In this document: positions 1 through 11,303 of the stretch, one piece after another
How positions within the stretch are numbered: the stretch's first letter is position 1
Layout: every line of letters begins with the position of its first letter
Origin: Powellomyces hirtus
Lineage: Eukaryota > Chytridiomycota > Chytridiomycetes > Spizellomycetales > Powellomycetaceae
NCBI GenBank assembly: GCA_025526995.1
Contig: JAHLKG010000043.1
Span: 1 to 34,526 of the forward strand
Direction: 5' to 3'
Length of the DNA stretch: 34,526 nt
Program-made: the position numbers and the translations under genes
The notes under the pieces: model-generated
Seen by the model: the letters and a program-made list of their open reading frames with translations, nothing else
Databases searched by the model: none
What the model was told of the DNA's origin: nothing

Positions 1-911
1 CCGGTTTACTCATTGCAGTCGTACCGCACGGATACATCCATTGCATCTTCTCGTCGCATCCACGTAAAGAATGCACCGGCTGAAGGGCGCTGCAGGGACA
101 GAGGTGTCAGCTTGTTCTTGAGGGCTTTTAGTAGCAATGGCCGTTGGATTTGCGCAGTTTGTCGTGATGGGTGTTTCGGGAAAGCGCCCCCCCCCCCCCC
201 CCCCCGCGCGTCCGGACTGATTGTATTCGCGGCCATGGTGCTCTAATGCAAAACGTTGGACTAGTTCAGCTACTGTGCAGAAGACGACGGTTCACAGTTT
301 AGAAACAAAGGCGTGATCTTGCCGTAGGTTAGGCGACCGAGTTGTTCCAATGTAGAGTCGACTCCTGACTATGTCCGGAGCAAGGGGAAGAAAGCAGATT
401 TATGCAACCAGTAAGTTGACTGCGCCGACTCCGACCACATTGGAGAGAGAAAATAATCTTGTAAGTTTGCGAAGGTTGAGTGAGACGACTCTCCAATAAC
501 AACGAGACAAGACGGAAGCCCAATAGCTTCCAAGACACAAACGAATCTGGGTCGGCCAAAACAACGCAAAGGTGATTTCTCGTTCAGAGCGAGAGTTTGG
601 TCGGCTACCCTCGTTTATTCGACAGAATAACTTTGTCATGGGGCCATGCTCGCGCAACCTGAGACAACCATAGGCTTTTCGGGGGAAGAGGCACAAGCAG
701 TGTAGTGAGCGCAAGTGGCGCTCATGGGAAACGGGGTTTGGTAATTTTGGGCAGAGAGAACGCTTGTATACAGTCTTTTGTTTCGAACAATAAATATTTT
801 ATGCAAATGTGTGTATCTATAACTCTTGACGGGGAGAATGGTGAGGTGAGGGGTGGATGATGAAGCTGTGATATTGGGTAATGATAGTGCCAGAGCTATG
901 AGCTCTCAGAT
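1..911. other. Left edge, no supported gene
   Basis: I see no ORF here with recognisable motifs. Short ORFs on both strands are of low complexity or overlap each other without splice logic. The stretch holds an uninterrupted run of 19 C at 187-205 and the presumed 3' flank of the KRI1 gene, which ends at 912 on the minus strand. A gene running off the left edge cannot be excluded. Confidence 0.5.
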
Positions 912-3431
912 CTAAAACTTCTTCTTATTCGGGATAGCGTAAGAAGCCAACCGGTCTTCCGTCAGACCCCCCTTCTTCTTCTTCCCTCCATCGCCCTTCT
1001 TGTCAATATACCAACCCGCCCCGTCGCCGTTTGATTTGCCGTTCGTGTGGTGATGGCTCTTTTCCTTCTTTGGTTTCTTTGTCTTCTTGGCGGGGACAAC
1101 GACCTCATCATCATTGCCTGCCGCTTGTTCTGGTGTAGGGACCTGTCCCTCATCTTCTCCCTCGCGTTTTCGTTTGTCGCCCGATTTCTTGGTCTTCTTG
1201 GGGGTTTCAACCGACGGTTCTTTTGGTGGTTGTTCTTTCGGTGGTTGTGGTTGAGCTTTTGCGCGTCTCGCTTCCAAATTCTTTCGGAACTCTCGTAGCC
1301 GTTTCTTCTTGCTCTTGCTGAACTTGGCCATATCCTTCTCAACGAGATCAGGTCGTCGGAACGGCGCGAGTTTCTTGAGTCCAATCAATTCATTGAGTTC
1401 CGCGTCGTCGGCTTCCAGGATTTCCAGGGGTGTCAGGCCGAAATCGTTGTTCTCAACTTTCCGGTACTTGAAGCGCGTGGGGAGATCGCCAATCTAGAAT
1501 GGAGATGGGTGAGTAAGTAAGGCGTGACTATACGTTGAGAGGTGGAGGGGTGGGTTGTGTGCAATTACCATATCTTCATAGTCGAGCTGGTAGTACTCGT
1601 CGAGGTACTGATCGAGCGACATCTTCTTGTCTCCTGCCTCGCTGGGTGCAGCGGCCTTTTTAGCCTTCTTGTCCTTTTTGGAGACTGAGAGAGGATCAGG
1701 CAGTGATTAGCATGATGATACCGAGTTCGGGTTCAATTTGGAGGGGTTGAGATCTGGCTCACCTTTGCCCTCCTTCTTTATTGGAACATTGCCGTACGCA
1801 GCGCCTCCCGGAAGATAATCGGCATCCATGTTGAAGTTTTCATCATCCTCAGCATATGGTTGCTCTTCATTACCATCCCACTCTTCCTTTCCGGTCCATT
1901 CTTCTTCGTATGTTTCCTCTGCCGCACCTTCCTCATCATCATCATCGTCCCATAGGTTGCCATCCATAACTTCCGGCGGCATGAACTCGCTAACGTCAAT
2001 GTCATCGCCAAAGTCGGGTTTCAGGTCGCCTTCTTCCTGTTCGTTCGTAATAGCTCTCATCGAACGCCGCCGACATCTTCTTATCAAACTCGTTCGGATC
2101 GAAATCGTTTTCCAGATCCACTTCATCCAGTCCCGCGAAATCGCCGCCGGCAATTTCTTTGATTTGCTCGAGCCGCTTGCGAATTTCTTCTTTCTTGAGA
2201 TTCTTGAGGCGTTTTAGCTCTTCGGCTTTCTTGGCGCTCTCTTCGGATTGACGACTCTTCTTGGCTTCGCGCTGCTTCTTACGCTTGTCGTCCTTGCGTC
2301 GCATCGTGCCTTCAATGTCACGCGCGTGCGTCACAATGTCCGTGGCTCCCCTGAGAGAATTCCGTACATGAGAAGCTTAGCCAAAGTGTCTCGCCACATA
2401 AGAAGCTCGATGACCAATGGAAGATGTTTGTCAACTTACTCTTCTTCGAATCGGAAATTATGTGTCCGCTCAAAATCTTCCGCTTCATCAACTGCCTCTT
2501 CGTCGCCGCTGAGATCCACTACATCGTCGTATGTAGGTACCGAGATAGCGTTCTTGTCCACCCATCCGCGATTCAAAATATACTCCATCAGGAACGCCTC
2601 GTCCGGGTTGTCGGGTTTCCCGGCATTGAAATCCCGGTACTCTTTCAACCCCTGCCCGCCTTCCGCCGCCATGTTCTCGAGCAGGAATTTCCGGTACTCC
2701 TCTTCCTCTGTTTTCTGTTCAGAGTCGGTTTTGTTGCGGAGTGATAAGAAATCGTCTTCATCATCATCGTTATCGTTCTCCACCACCGCCTTGAATGAGT
2801 TCTTGATCAAATCTTGCTCTTCCGCATGCGTGAGGGGTTCCGCCTTGAACGTCTCCTCCTCCTCCTCTTCTCCATCTCTGCCTTCCATCAACTGCTTTCG
2901 GTGGAAATCTTTCAAGTGCATGGGTTTGCCCGAATCTTTCAACTTTGCCTGTTTCGCCTGCCATTGCTGGCGGGCCTTTTGCACCTCGTCTTCAGCGAAA
3001 AACTTTTTGTTCGGATCGTATACTTCGGGCTTGCCTGCGCGGATGGTGGCGATGGTCCGCATGATTTGGGCGTCGACCTCGGGTGTCACGAGCTCGCCGA
3101 CTTCGTCCTCTTCCTCCTCAGACTCCGAGTTGGGACCATTGTCTTCTTCGTCGCCATATTTCCTTCGCACTACAGAACGTTTTCAAAGTTTGGCAGGTCA
3201 GCTTTCCCGTAGCGTTCAGAATATCGCCGTTAGGATGGTTGTCATGTACGTTAATGTTATGAACTTACAGTCAGTCATTTCCTCATGCCGCTTCTTGTTT
3301 TGGTATTTCTGAGCAAAATGCTCATTGATGGTGAAGTTCTTCATGTCGCTCATGCGCTTCTTGTTTTGGTATTTCTGAGCAAAATGCTCATTGATGGTGA
3401 AAGCCACCTCTCCATCATCGTCGGCAAACAT
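912..3431 (-). CDS. KRI1: KRI1-like ribosome biogenesis protein, five exons
   Basis: Nucleolar protein of the KRI1 family, which in yeast acts in 40S subunit assembly with KRR1. My exons (minus strand) are 3431-3269, 3169-2440, 2350-1763, 1684-1569 and 1493-912, all with GT-AG borders. The start at 3431 (MFADDDGE) precedes the family N-terminal motif INEHFAQKYQNKKR. Next come a long acidic, coiled-coil-rich body (FRFEE, then ATDIVTHARDIEGTMRRKDD) and the diagnostic C-terminal domain LDQYLDEYYQLDYEDM followed by IGDLPTRFKYR, ending in a lysine-rich tail suited to nucleolar targeting. Phases close except in exon 3, which carries one (or four) extra bases near 2045-2060, where a GAAC/CGAA motif is repeated. 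The N-terminal motif is duplicated in tandem (separate entry). Family identity is strong; the exact start is inferred. Confidence 0.9.
3289..3401 (-). repeat. In-frame 66-bp tandem duplication within KRI1 exon 1
   Basis: A 47-nt block starting at 3289 recurs without mismatch at 3355, giving a 66-bp period. In the KRI1 frame this duplicates a 22-residue segment: FTINEHFAQKYQNKKR appears twice, followed once by MSDMKN and once by HEEMTD. The second copy continues into the usual family sequence, so the first is probably the added one. Being a multiple of three, it keeps the frame. Confidence 0.9.
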
Positions 3432-3754
3432 AGCGGGCAACAGATACTGTTTGCTGTCAATCAACCGATACCGCGCGTGTGTTTGAATATATCTCCGAAC
3501 AAAAAATGAGAACGAACCCGTCAAGAATACGAAAAAAAACAAAAAAGAAAAGGGGAAAAGCACACTTTTTGTCAAATGTCAATTAAGGCCTAATCGGGTC
3601 AGACGCGCATTGTTGCCATCCCAACAGACGCTCATTGACAGGATCGCTTTGTGATGTGAGGACCTCGTGGTTGAAACAACTGAGCACACAATTGAAACTT
3701 TTGGGTCGTGACTATTCGAGTGTAAATCCGCACCAACACGACAAGCATCACAAA
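3432..3754. promoter_or_regulatory. Shared divergent promoter of KRI1 and SF3A2
   Basis: Only 323 bp separate the KRI1 start (minus) from the SF3A2 start (plus), so both 5' regions must lie here. The stretch holds an A-rich tract at about 3530-3560 and no convincing TATA box. Shared regulation of these two housekeeping genes is inferred from geometry only. KRI1 could begin in a further upstream exon inside this interval. Confidence 0.55.
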
Positions 3755-4599
3755 ATGGACTTTCAAAACCGAGCCGGGTCTAAACCAGGCTCCGGCGGAG
3801 TCGCCGGCGGGTCCGAATCCAACATTGATCGCCGGGAACGACTCCGAAAACTCGCCCTCGAAACCATTGATCTCGCCAAAGATCCCTACTTTATGAAAAA
3901 CCATCTCGGATCCTACGAATGCAAGCTTTGTCTGACGCTCCACAATAACGAAGGCTCCTACCTGGCGCACACGCAAGGGAAGAAGCACCAAACGAATTTG
4001 GCACGTCGAGCAGCGAAAGACGCGCACGATACCCAGAATGTCGCGACAAAGGACGGGGCGGCTCAGATGGGTGCTGGGGGATGGGTGGGGTGGGAACGAG
4101 GATTGTGCCCAAGAAAGTGGCGGTGAAGATTGGGCGCCCGGGATATAAAGTGACCAAGATTCGGGATCCAATGACCCGACAGTTGGGCTTGCTGTTTCAG
4201 ATCCAGTACCCGGAAACCGACGATGGGATCCGACCTCGCCATCGCTTCATGTCGGCGTACGAGCAACGGCAGGAGGAACCCAATAAGGCGTTCCAGTATC
4301 TCTTGTTTGCAGCCGAGCCGTACGAAACCATCGCGTTCAAAGTGCAGAGCAAGGAAATCGACAAAACCGAGGGTCGGTTCTGGACCTTTTGGGACCCGGA
4401 TGCGCGGCAGTTTCATCTGCAGTTCTTTTTCAAAACCGAGCGCCCGGGGCAGTATGGCGGTGGAGCACCTGGCGCAGGGGTGATGGATAGGGGAAGAGCG
4501 GCCATGATGGGAATGAGCGGCCCGCCACCAGGACTCAACCCATTGAATCCGTTTGGCGGCGCTCCACCCCTGCAACCACCGACTTTTGTAAATCAGTAA
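3755..4599 (+). CDS. SF3A2: Splicing factor 3A subunit 2 (SF3A2 / Prp11), one frame break
   Basis: Component of the SF3a complex of the U2 snRNP, needed for prespliceosome formation in the nucleus. The start MDFQNRAGSKPGSGG matches the conserved family N terminus. A matrin-type C2H2 zinc finger follows at about residues 53-80 (YECKLCLTLHNNEGSYLAH, then GKKH), then the family core VKIGRPGYKVTK, PRHRFMSAYEQR and YLLFAAEPYETIAFKV, with a Pro/Gly-rich tail ending PPTFVNQ. The reading frame changes between about 4066 and 4100, in a G-rich stretch; restoring one base gives 281 aa, close to fungal Prp11 size. The break sits in a variable linker, so a short intron there is also possible but less likely. 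Downstream it converges on the velvet gene. Confidence 0.93.
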
Positions 4600-5826
4600 A
4601 AAACGACAAACAGTGGCCCCCCCCATTTTCGAGATGCAGAGTGCGCAGGGGTGTGGGTATTACGTTTTTTTCTGGGCCGTTTACGTATATATCAACAACA
4701 ATCATGCACAATATGCTGCTTGTTGTGCTGTCCCCCACCTCTATCTGAATTACTGTACTTGTGTGATCTGTGTGCGTGCGTGTGTGTTATGCATGTTGGC
4801 TGTGTGCCGGGTCGCAGAAAACCCCCTGATTTTACCCCCTCCCCGCGCGAATTGCACAACTACGACCCCGCCGCTCTACGAAACAGTAGTTGGATGCTCC
4901 ACCCAACTCGCACCATGAATCCCATCCCCCGATATGTAACAAACAAACTCTGGGACCCTGCACACCGTGTTGCTTGGCACCCCTATCAAGCTGCGCCCTG
5001 TTTATTCACAGTTCCTATTGCTTTCGTTGGTTCCCGCTGGCAGACGAACTTTAAAAAGTGGCCGCGTTCGCGGCTTCTGTTATAGTACAGTAGATTGGGC
5101 ACACTCAATTGGCGCGGGAGGCAGGGTTAGCCGCCCCTTACAACAGCCCCTGGGTGGTTCTTACACACATAACTATAGACAGTTTCGTATGGAAAGTCCT
5201 GCGCCACCCTGCGCCACAAACCTCTGGGAATGGAACCGCGCGAGCTCTTCGGACCCCACTGATTCTGGAAACCAAAGGAAGAGACTTTCGCTGCTCTGTT
5301 CTCCTCCGCGTCCCCCCTCAACAAAACCGGATGCGTGGGGGGGGGGGATTCTAACGCGGATGCGAGTAGACAGGTGTCTTTGCTGGGGTTGTGAGATCCA
5401 CACATACAGGGGCAGCGAGTCACAACCCCCCGTTCTAGAACCCCTGGGGGATTGTCTCTGCAGAATGGCGTTCCGTATCGTTACCTAGAGTTTCTCACTC
5501 CAGAAAAGGTATCCCTCCCCTACGTGAAACATACAACCACACGGGTGCCGGATGTATATGTTTATGGTGTGCTGCCCGGATTCTGTTTGAGCCTCTCGTT
5601 TCGCGTGCCCCCCGGTTTAGCGGGTCACCATTATTCGAAAGTACAGCAAACGAAACCAAGAAGCTCGTTGTCCCCACCGCGAGAATGGAAATTACAGTAC
5701 TTCAATAATCATAAAATTGGGGGCGGCGCGCTACCATTGACTACAAAATGAAACGAAAAAAAGCCATCCATTTCCCACCCGGTGTTCTGTTAGGAGGGAG
5801 ATGTTATCTTCTTTTTCTCTTTTTTT
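4600..5826. other. Intergenic stretch between convergent genes
   Basis: This 1.2-kb stretch separates the 3' end of SF3A2 (plus) from the 3' end of the velvet gene (minus). ORFs of up to about 170 codons occur on both strands, but none shows a domain, codon pattern or splice arrangement I can support. C/G homopolymers occur, including a run of about 10 G near 5338-5347. I saw no tRNA with an intact B box. Confidence 0.5.
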
Positions 5827-8095
5827 TTACGCAGTAGACAGTGCGCTGGTATCTTCCTCCTCTTTGGGCTTGCCGTGGTTGTCGGGCCGGATGTGGATCC
5901 GGATGCCTTGCTGTGCCAGGCATTTGGAGAGCGGGGTTGAATCTACGGGATGAGTGTTTTTTGAGTCAATAAATAACCCACTCGGGACTGTTGAAATGCA
6001 TCCAATAAGTCAATGTTGGATATCGTGCGACATACCAGCCATGCCCGGGAATTCTTTGGGATGGTACACTGTGAACACGTCGGAAAGGACACAGTGGTTG
6101 GTAGAGTACGGGTTTCGTTGTGCCGGGGAGGAGGGACAGCACTGCTGTCCCGTCGCAGAAGTGCAGTCTTTCGAGGGCGCAAACTCGGCTACGCGCGAGC
6201 TGCAGGACGGCCCGAACCATAGGGGCGGCAATTTAGGTAAGTCCCAACTGTGTGGGGGCTCAGGTGCACATCACACCCACACAGTTTTTGTCTTTCTTTC
6301 TTGCGTGTTCTTTTTTTTTTTTTGTGTGTGTGCTCACCTTTTCACATCAAGCACCAAAAACTTGATTCGGTACCGCCCGCTGACGCGCACGCTGATGTCC
6401 GGAAACGAGAAAAGCATGGACTTTGACCCATCCAGATCCGACAGCACGTTGCACGGCGAGACCAGGTTTCCAATCAACACCTGCATATGGTGTTCCGGAT
6501 CCACATTCACCTCGGACGCGGGGAACGCCGACTGGCCGCCGCCGACAGTGCCCCCCGCCGCAGAGGACGAGGATAGACGGGAAGCGCTTGCTTGTAGACA
6601 GTGAGTCACGGCGCGACTTTGGCCGGTGCGGGAGGGTCGCAAAAGGGTTGAGGACGAGGTTGCGCTCGTGTTTGCCGCATTCGGATACGAGCGACGCGTG
6701 TGCGACGATTTGAGCTGCTGTGGCGTGACTATTTTTGTGAGGGGCGAAACAACGAAATCCGAAATAGTAACGTTAGGAAACCCGGTGCAACAACAGACAC
6801 ACATTTTCGAGAACAAGCGCGAATACTAACTAACACACACATACCTCACAATGGGAACGCCATCCTCGCGTGTGAGCTTGATTTGTAAAATTGGTGGTGG
6901 ATCTGTGAACAAACAAATATAAAAATGAGCATGTATAAGATGGGCATCCTTTTGACGTGAGAAATGATTTCACATTCCATCTCTGCACTGGGCCATGTCC
7001 TCAATCAACTGCAACCAGCAATATCGTGATGCTGCCACGGTGATGTACTGTAGTCACATTCCCCGCGCATCTCGCATAGCCATGTAAGATCACTGTACGT
7101 AACACCATTGTCGACGGCTTCAGCGTCTCAAATCCCTCCGCTACGGCCGTATCCTACGTCATATTTTACTTTTGCATATTGTATATTGCTCCATTGTTTT
7201 TTGTGTGCACAAAAAAACCAAGAACAGAGTCTTGCCTCGTCAAGCCGCGATCTTAACCCGCCGTGTAAACATACCGATTGGACGTCGATCTTTCTCCCCA
7301 AACCCTATCATTCTGGCTCTGACGGGTTGCTGCCTGACCAGCAGCTCGCTGCCACAGCGAAGCAGACTCTCGGTCTCCTTCAGCTGCGTCGGTGAGCGAG
7401 GTGGGTGACGAGGTGAAAGACGCGTGCGGAAACCGCGCGTTCAGCTTGTGTCGCTTCCGGCCGGGTCCCGATGGCTTCTTGGCCGTGCCGGCGTCGTCGT
7501 CGATGACATCCGGCACAGACGATTTGCTGCCTCGTCGGTGGTCATGGGGCGCAGGCGTCGGCGCCGATGCTAGTTGTTTCGTACTAGTGCCGATCATGCT
7601 GACCGGCGATCCCGTCGATGGCATCGGTTTGCCATACGAGCCGGGAATCTGAAAGTGCTGTTGTGGGGTATAGTCCCCGGGGAGCGGCGCGTGCATGGGC
7701 ATCGACAAAGGTCGGTCTGCCGGGTTCGGAAGCGGCATGTCGGCAGGGGTGGCAATGACGGGATACGCTCCCATCAATGATTGCGCAGCGGAATAGCCGT
7801 ATGGAACTCCTGATGATGGCGCGGCCGATGCGTACGTCGGGTGGGGCACGGGCAGGGCTGGAGTGGTGCAGCTCGGGTACGGGTGCAAGAGGTATGCCAC
7901 GGAGGGTGATGCGGTGGCCAGATGTGGCTGTGGTTGCAGTTCAAGCTCGGATAGCGGGTGAGAGTGAGACTGGGAAGGCGAGGATGCGACTCGCAGCGGT
8001 ATGGCGAGGGGTTCGATCGGACCGTGACAGGATGCGGATGCGGTGACGCCGCCTTGCATTGTACGTGGGATGTGCTGGTGAGTGGATCCCGTCAT
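5827..8095 (-). CDS. Velvet-domain transcriptional regulator, multi-exon
   Basis: Velvet proteins (VosA/VelB/VeA type) are fungal DNA-binding regulators that couple development to secondary metabolism. My exons (minus) are 8095-7275, 6902-6845, 6728-6338, about 6250-6036 and 5942-5827. The velvet domain is built across them: LLVRQQPVRARMIGFGEKD, then RRPI-DPPPILQIKLTREDG across a clean intron, IVAHASLVSECGKH, LIGNLVSPCNVLSDLDG, FPDISVRVSGRYRIKF, then FTVYHPKEFPGMA-DSTPLSKCLAQQGIRIHIR across another. It is preceded by about 230 residues rich in Pro, Ser, His and Ala, beginning MTGSTHQHIPRTMQGG, with a basic GRKRHK patch. Frame changes of one base are needed near 7380-7450 and 6530-6640, and the acceptor of the fourth exon is unsure. 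The first intron (6903-7274) is long at 372 nt. The start could lie upstream, since the frame stays open to 8344. The subfamily is not assigned. Confidence 0.85.
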
Positions 8096-9816
8096 GGAAA
8101 AAGACTGAAGAGAACAGGTTTGACGAATACAAATTAATGCAGCAAGACGTGGGGTGTGCAGGCGGAGCAGCCGTTGTGCTTTCGCGCCTGGTACGGAAAA
8201 ACAGGTGCTACTATTGGTATTGTAGTATTGCTTGTTCTGACGATACTGAAGACTTCCGAGGAACGACCACAGCTCGCTCGCACATACAACAGCAAATCGC
8301 AGGCAAACCGACAGAGGGACTGCGGGCGGGTGCGACACACACAAGTCTCAGATCATGAAAGTGCTTGGAAACAAGCAAGCGGGAATCAAGCCACGCTCTC
8401 TTCCGCGGAGCAAAGGAACGGAAGGAACGGAAGGCTGCGCAAGGGGGGGGGGGGGGGGATCGAAAGTATGAGAGAACGACGAGTCCGAGAGGTGTCGATC
8501 GGGCGCAGAAGGTCCAAGCGCGGGGCGCAGAGGTGTGACGGAAACAGAGGGTGGGACGAAAAAAGGAAGGAACGAAAAGATATATAGCAGTTTCTTTATG
8601 TACGACCACTTTTTTGAACGAAAAGAGCGCGCAGCCAGCCAGCACCGGCGGAAAAGGCCAAGCTTTTGTGGAGAATATATGGCGACGACAGGGTAGTAGG
8701 GAGTCCTTGCGCAACTTTGTGAAGCGGAATTCGCAACCCAAAGCACCCGCACGCCTTCCCTTTCGCCCCCCCCCCCCCTTTGCCCAACGCGTACTAAAAA
8801 CTCGCACACACGCTCCCACCGGAGCCGAATCCCCGTTTACGCACCACCCACCCCGGCAGACAGGACAGGTTGAAGAAGACGACACGCGAGAAACTGAACA
8901 AGAGGGACGAGGGTGTCGTGGCAAGTCACATCAACAACAAATATCCCCAGGGCGTCTCGCCTCCCTCGCGTGTTGCTCAGTCCAAGTCACTCAATTCCGT
9001 CCAAAGAGTCAATCAAGTGAGTGCTGCGCATGGATGACTCACCCCCACTCTCTCGGTCAATGGGAGGGGGAATCGATATGCCAAGTCAGTCAGTCAGCAG
9101 TCGGGTGAGTCACACGAGAGATAAGCCCCTCTCATTCATTCATTCATTCCTTCCTTCCATTCCGTCTCACGCGCTTCCCTCCATGCCATCCCCATCCCAT
9201 TCCCATCCCATCCCCCCCATTAGTTAGTTACACGCTCCCCCTATTGCTATGGCTCACACAGGCTATGGCTCACTAGATCATGACTCGATGGATCAACCAT
9301 TCAGACTGCGATCGCCGATGTCTTGCCCACGCCCTATATCTAGTCGCATTCAGCGCTCACACGTGGCCTAACTTACGTCTCCCCTCTACCCGGTGCCTGG
9401 CCTGTTTCCAGACTCCAGCCAGCCCCAACAACGCGTTCCACCACCCCCCCCCCCCTTTGCTCTTTCTACAAGTAATCCGCTGTGCGAAAGAGAGACGGAG
9501 GGCATGCAAAATGGAGCGGTTCAACCGTCCGTCCGAGTGATTCATCACGTGGGGTTCAAGAAATCAAATTTGTATATTATCGAAAAATTCATCGATAGAG
9601 GAAAAACACAAATGTCAAAAGGATATACAATGTGTATGCAGTTCACGGGCCTTCACAAAAGGACCAGATCGGAGGAGAAACAAAAAAAAAAAAGGGGGTG
9701 CGAAATTCATAGTCTAGCTATGTGCGCCCCCCTCGCCTTTCCTCTATATACTATTACACATGGGCGCAAATGCGTGGATGTACATGTCGTCGTTGTTGTG
9801 TGCCGTCGCTCAACGT
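8096..9816. other. Upstream region of velvet gene; no gene seen
   Basis: This stretch holds the 5' flank of the velvet gene and the 3' flank of the carboxypeptidase gene. It is rich in simple sequence: 16 G at 8443-8458, 13 C at 8766-8778, 12 C at 9444-9455, a run of cattcattcattccttcc near 9135-9158 and a ccatccc-type run near 9180-9218. ORFs up to about 185 codons exist but look like low-complexity read-through. Confidence 0.5.
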
Positions 9817-11303
9817 TCAACGTTTGGGGAGCGGGTTCTTGCTGGTAAAGTCGACCCACCACTTGAGGGATTCCCAGATTTCCTTGCCGGTGGGGATGAT
9901 TTGGGCCGGAGGGAGGATGAAGCCGTTGCCAGAGGCAGAGTTGGGCCGCAGCTCGATGCAGAACGAGTAGATGCGGCGTTGCGTGTACCAGTAGTCGGTG
10001 GAGCTGCCCGTGGTCTGAGAGAGAGAGAGAGCGAGAGAGAAAGAAATGAGACACGGATAAGGAGCTATGATCAAAAGGCGACACAGTGCGCGTGACTGCC
10101 AGTGGAAGGGGGCGACTGCCAGTGGAGGGGGATTTCGAGTCGTGAAAAAAAAAAACATACCTGGTACAAGTCAATGGATGGTTGGGACACGTAACTCAGA
10201 CCGCTGGCCCTGCGAATAGCCGCCGAGATGCCATCACCCGCCTGCTTGTTCAAAGCCTCATCTTTGGCGGGCGCAGTCGAGTACCCGAGCGGACGGAGGA
10301 CGAGCTGCGAGTACGCATGGAAATCGATCGCACCCACCAGGCGCGGGAACGACATAAAGTAGCTCTGCACGGCTCGCGTCTCGGGCTCGGATGCAGCCGA
10401 CGGCCCGCGGTACGTCTCCGAGCCAGGGTTGCTCGACGACCCGCCCTGGCCCCAGTGGTCGTTGTAGTTGCGGTTCAGGTCGACCCCGCTGGGACTCGCG
10501 CGGTTCTTGCGCCACAACCGCTGCCCCGTCCACGTGTACTCGTACCCATCCGGGTTGACGACGGGGACAATGATGAACTCGGTCGTGTCGAGCAAGGTTT
10601 TGGACGTGGCGTAGCTCTTGACGAGCTGGTCCGACACGTACTGCACCGTGGCGCCGCTGATCCATTCGCGCGCGTGGATGAGGCCTTGGAAAAAGTACTG
10701 CTTCTTGGCCCGCGTTGGTCGGGCTGGTGATCTTGACGGCAAAAATGTCGCGGCCTTGCACCGTCTTGCCGATCGAGGGGACGAACGTGACGAGGGTAGG
10801 GTTGGCTGTCGCGAGGGCTTTGTACCATGCGACAATGTCGGCGAAGCGGTGGTACTCGGTGAACCAGTCGGCGGCAGCCGCAACGGCAACATCAGCAGCG
10901 GCACCGGCGCCACTCAACTTTGCGGAAAAGTCGCTCGCGGGGGGAGGAGCGTCACGGCCTCTGCATCGACCAACTCCTGGATATTCGCGTGCAGGACCTT
11001 GACATTCGCCTTTGCGAGCGGGTCCTTCTTGAGAATCTCGTCCGCGCGGGCGGCCGGCACGCGGAAATCAATATGGTCCGCCTGGGTATCCCAAATATCC
11101 AGATTGAGATTGTCTTCCAAGAACTTGTGCAGTTGCAGCAGCTGCGCGCCCTCGGGGACTTGCAGGCGCACGAGCTGGTCGTTGACGTAGCCGTCTTGGA
11201 CTGCCGCCGCCGCCGGCAAGGGCGCGGGCGCGGCGAGGGAGAGACGGCTGAAGGCACAGACGGCGGCGGCAGCGACCAGCGTTGCGGCTTTGGTGAAGAA
11301 CAT
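9817..11303 (-). CDS. Secreted M14 zinc metallocarboxypeptidase, two exons
   Basis: Predicted extracellular or vacuolar carboxypeptidase of the M14A (A/B) type that trims C-terminal residues from peptides. Exons are 11303-10161 and 10014-9817 (minus) with a gtatgt donor. A signal peptide is visible (MFFTKAATLVAAAAVCAFSRL), then an activation propeptide (VNDQLVRLQVPEGAQLLQL, DIWDTQADHIDFRVP). The catalytic domain has the zinc motif HAREWIS, the NPDGYEYTWT and RLWRKNR region, DLNRNYNDHWG, the third zinc ligand in DFHAYSQLVLRPLGY, and the catalytic Glu in IYSFCIELRP, so all key residues are present. Two compensating one-base frame breaks occur, one near a G6 run at 10939-10944 and one near CCC at 10709-10711. 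With both corrected the protein is about 446 aa, normal for the family. I infer sequence errors, not loss of function. Confidence 0.93.

Noticed and set aside
8211..9108. Several ORFs of 140-240 codons upstream of the velvet gene
   Set aside because: They run through G/C homopolymers and simple repeats, overlap on both strands and show no conserved sequence.
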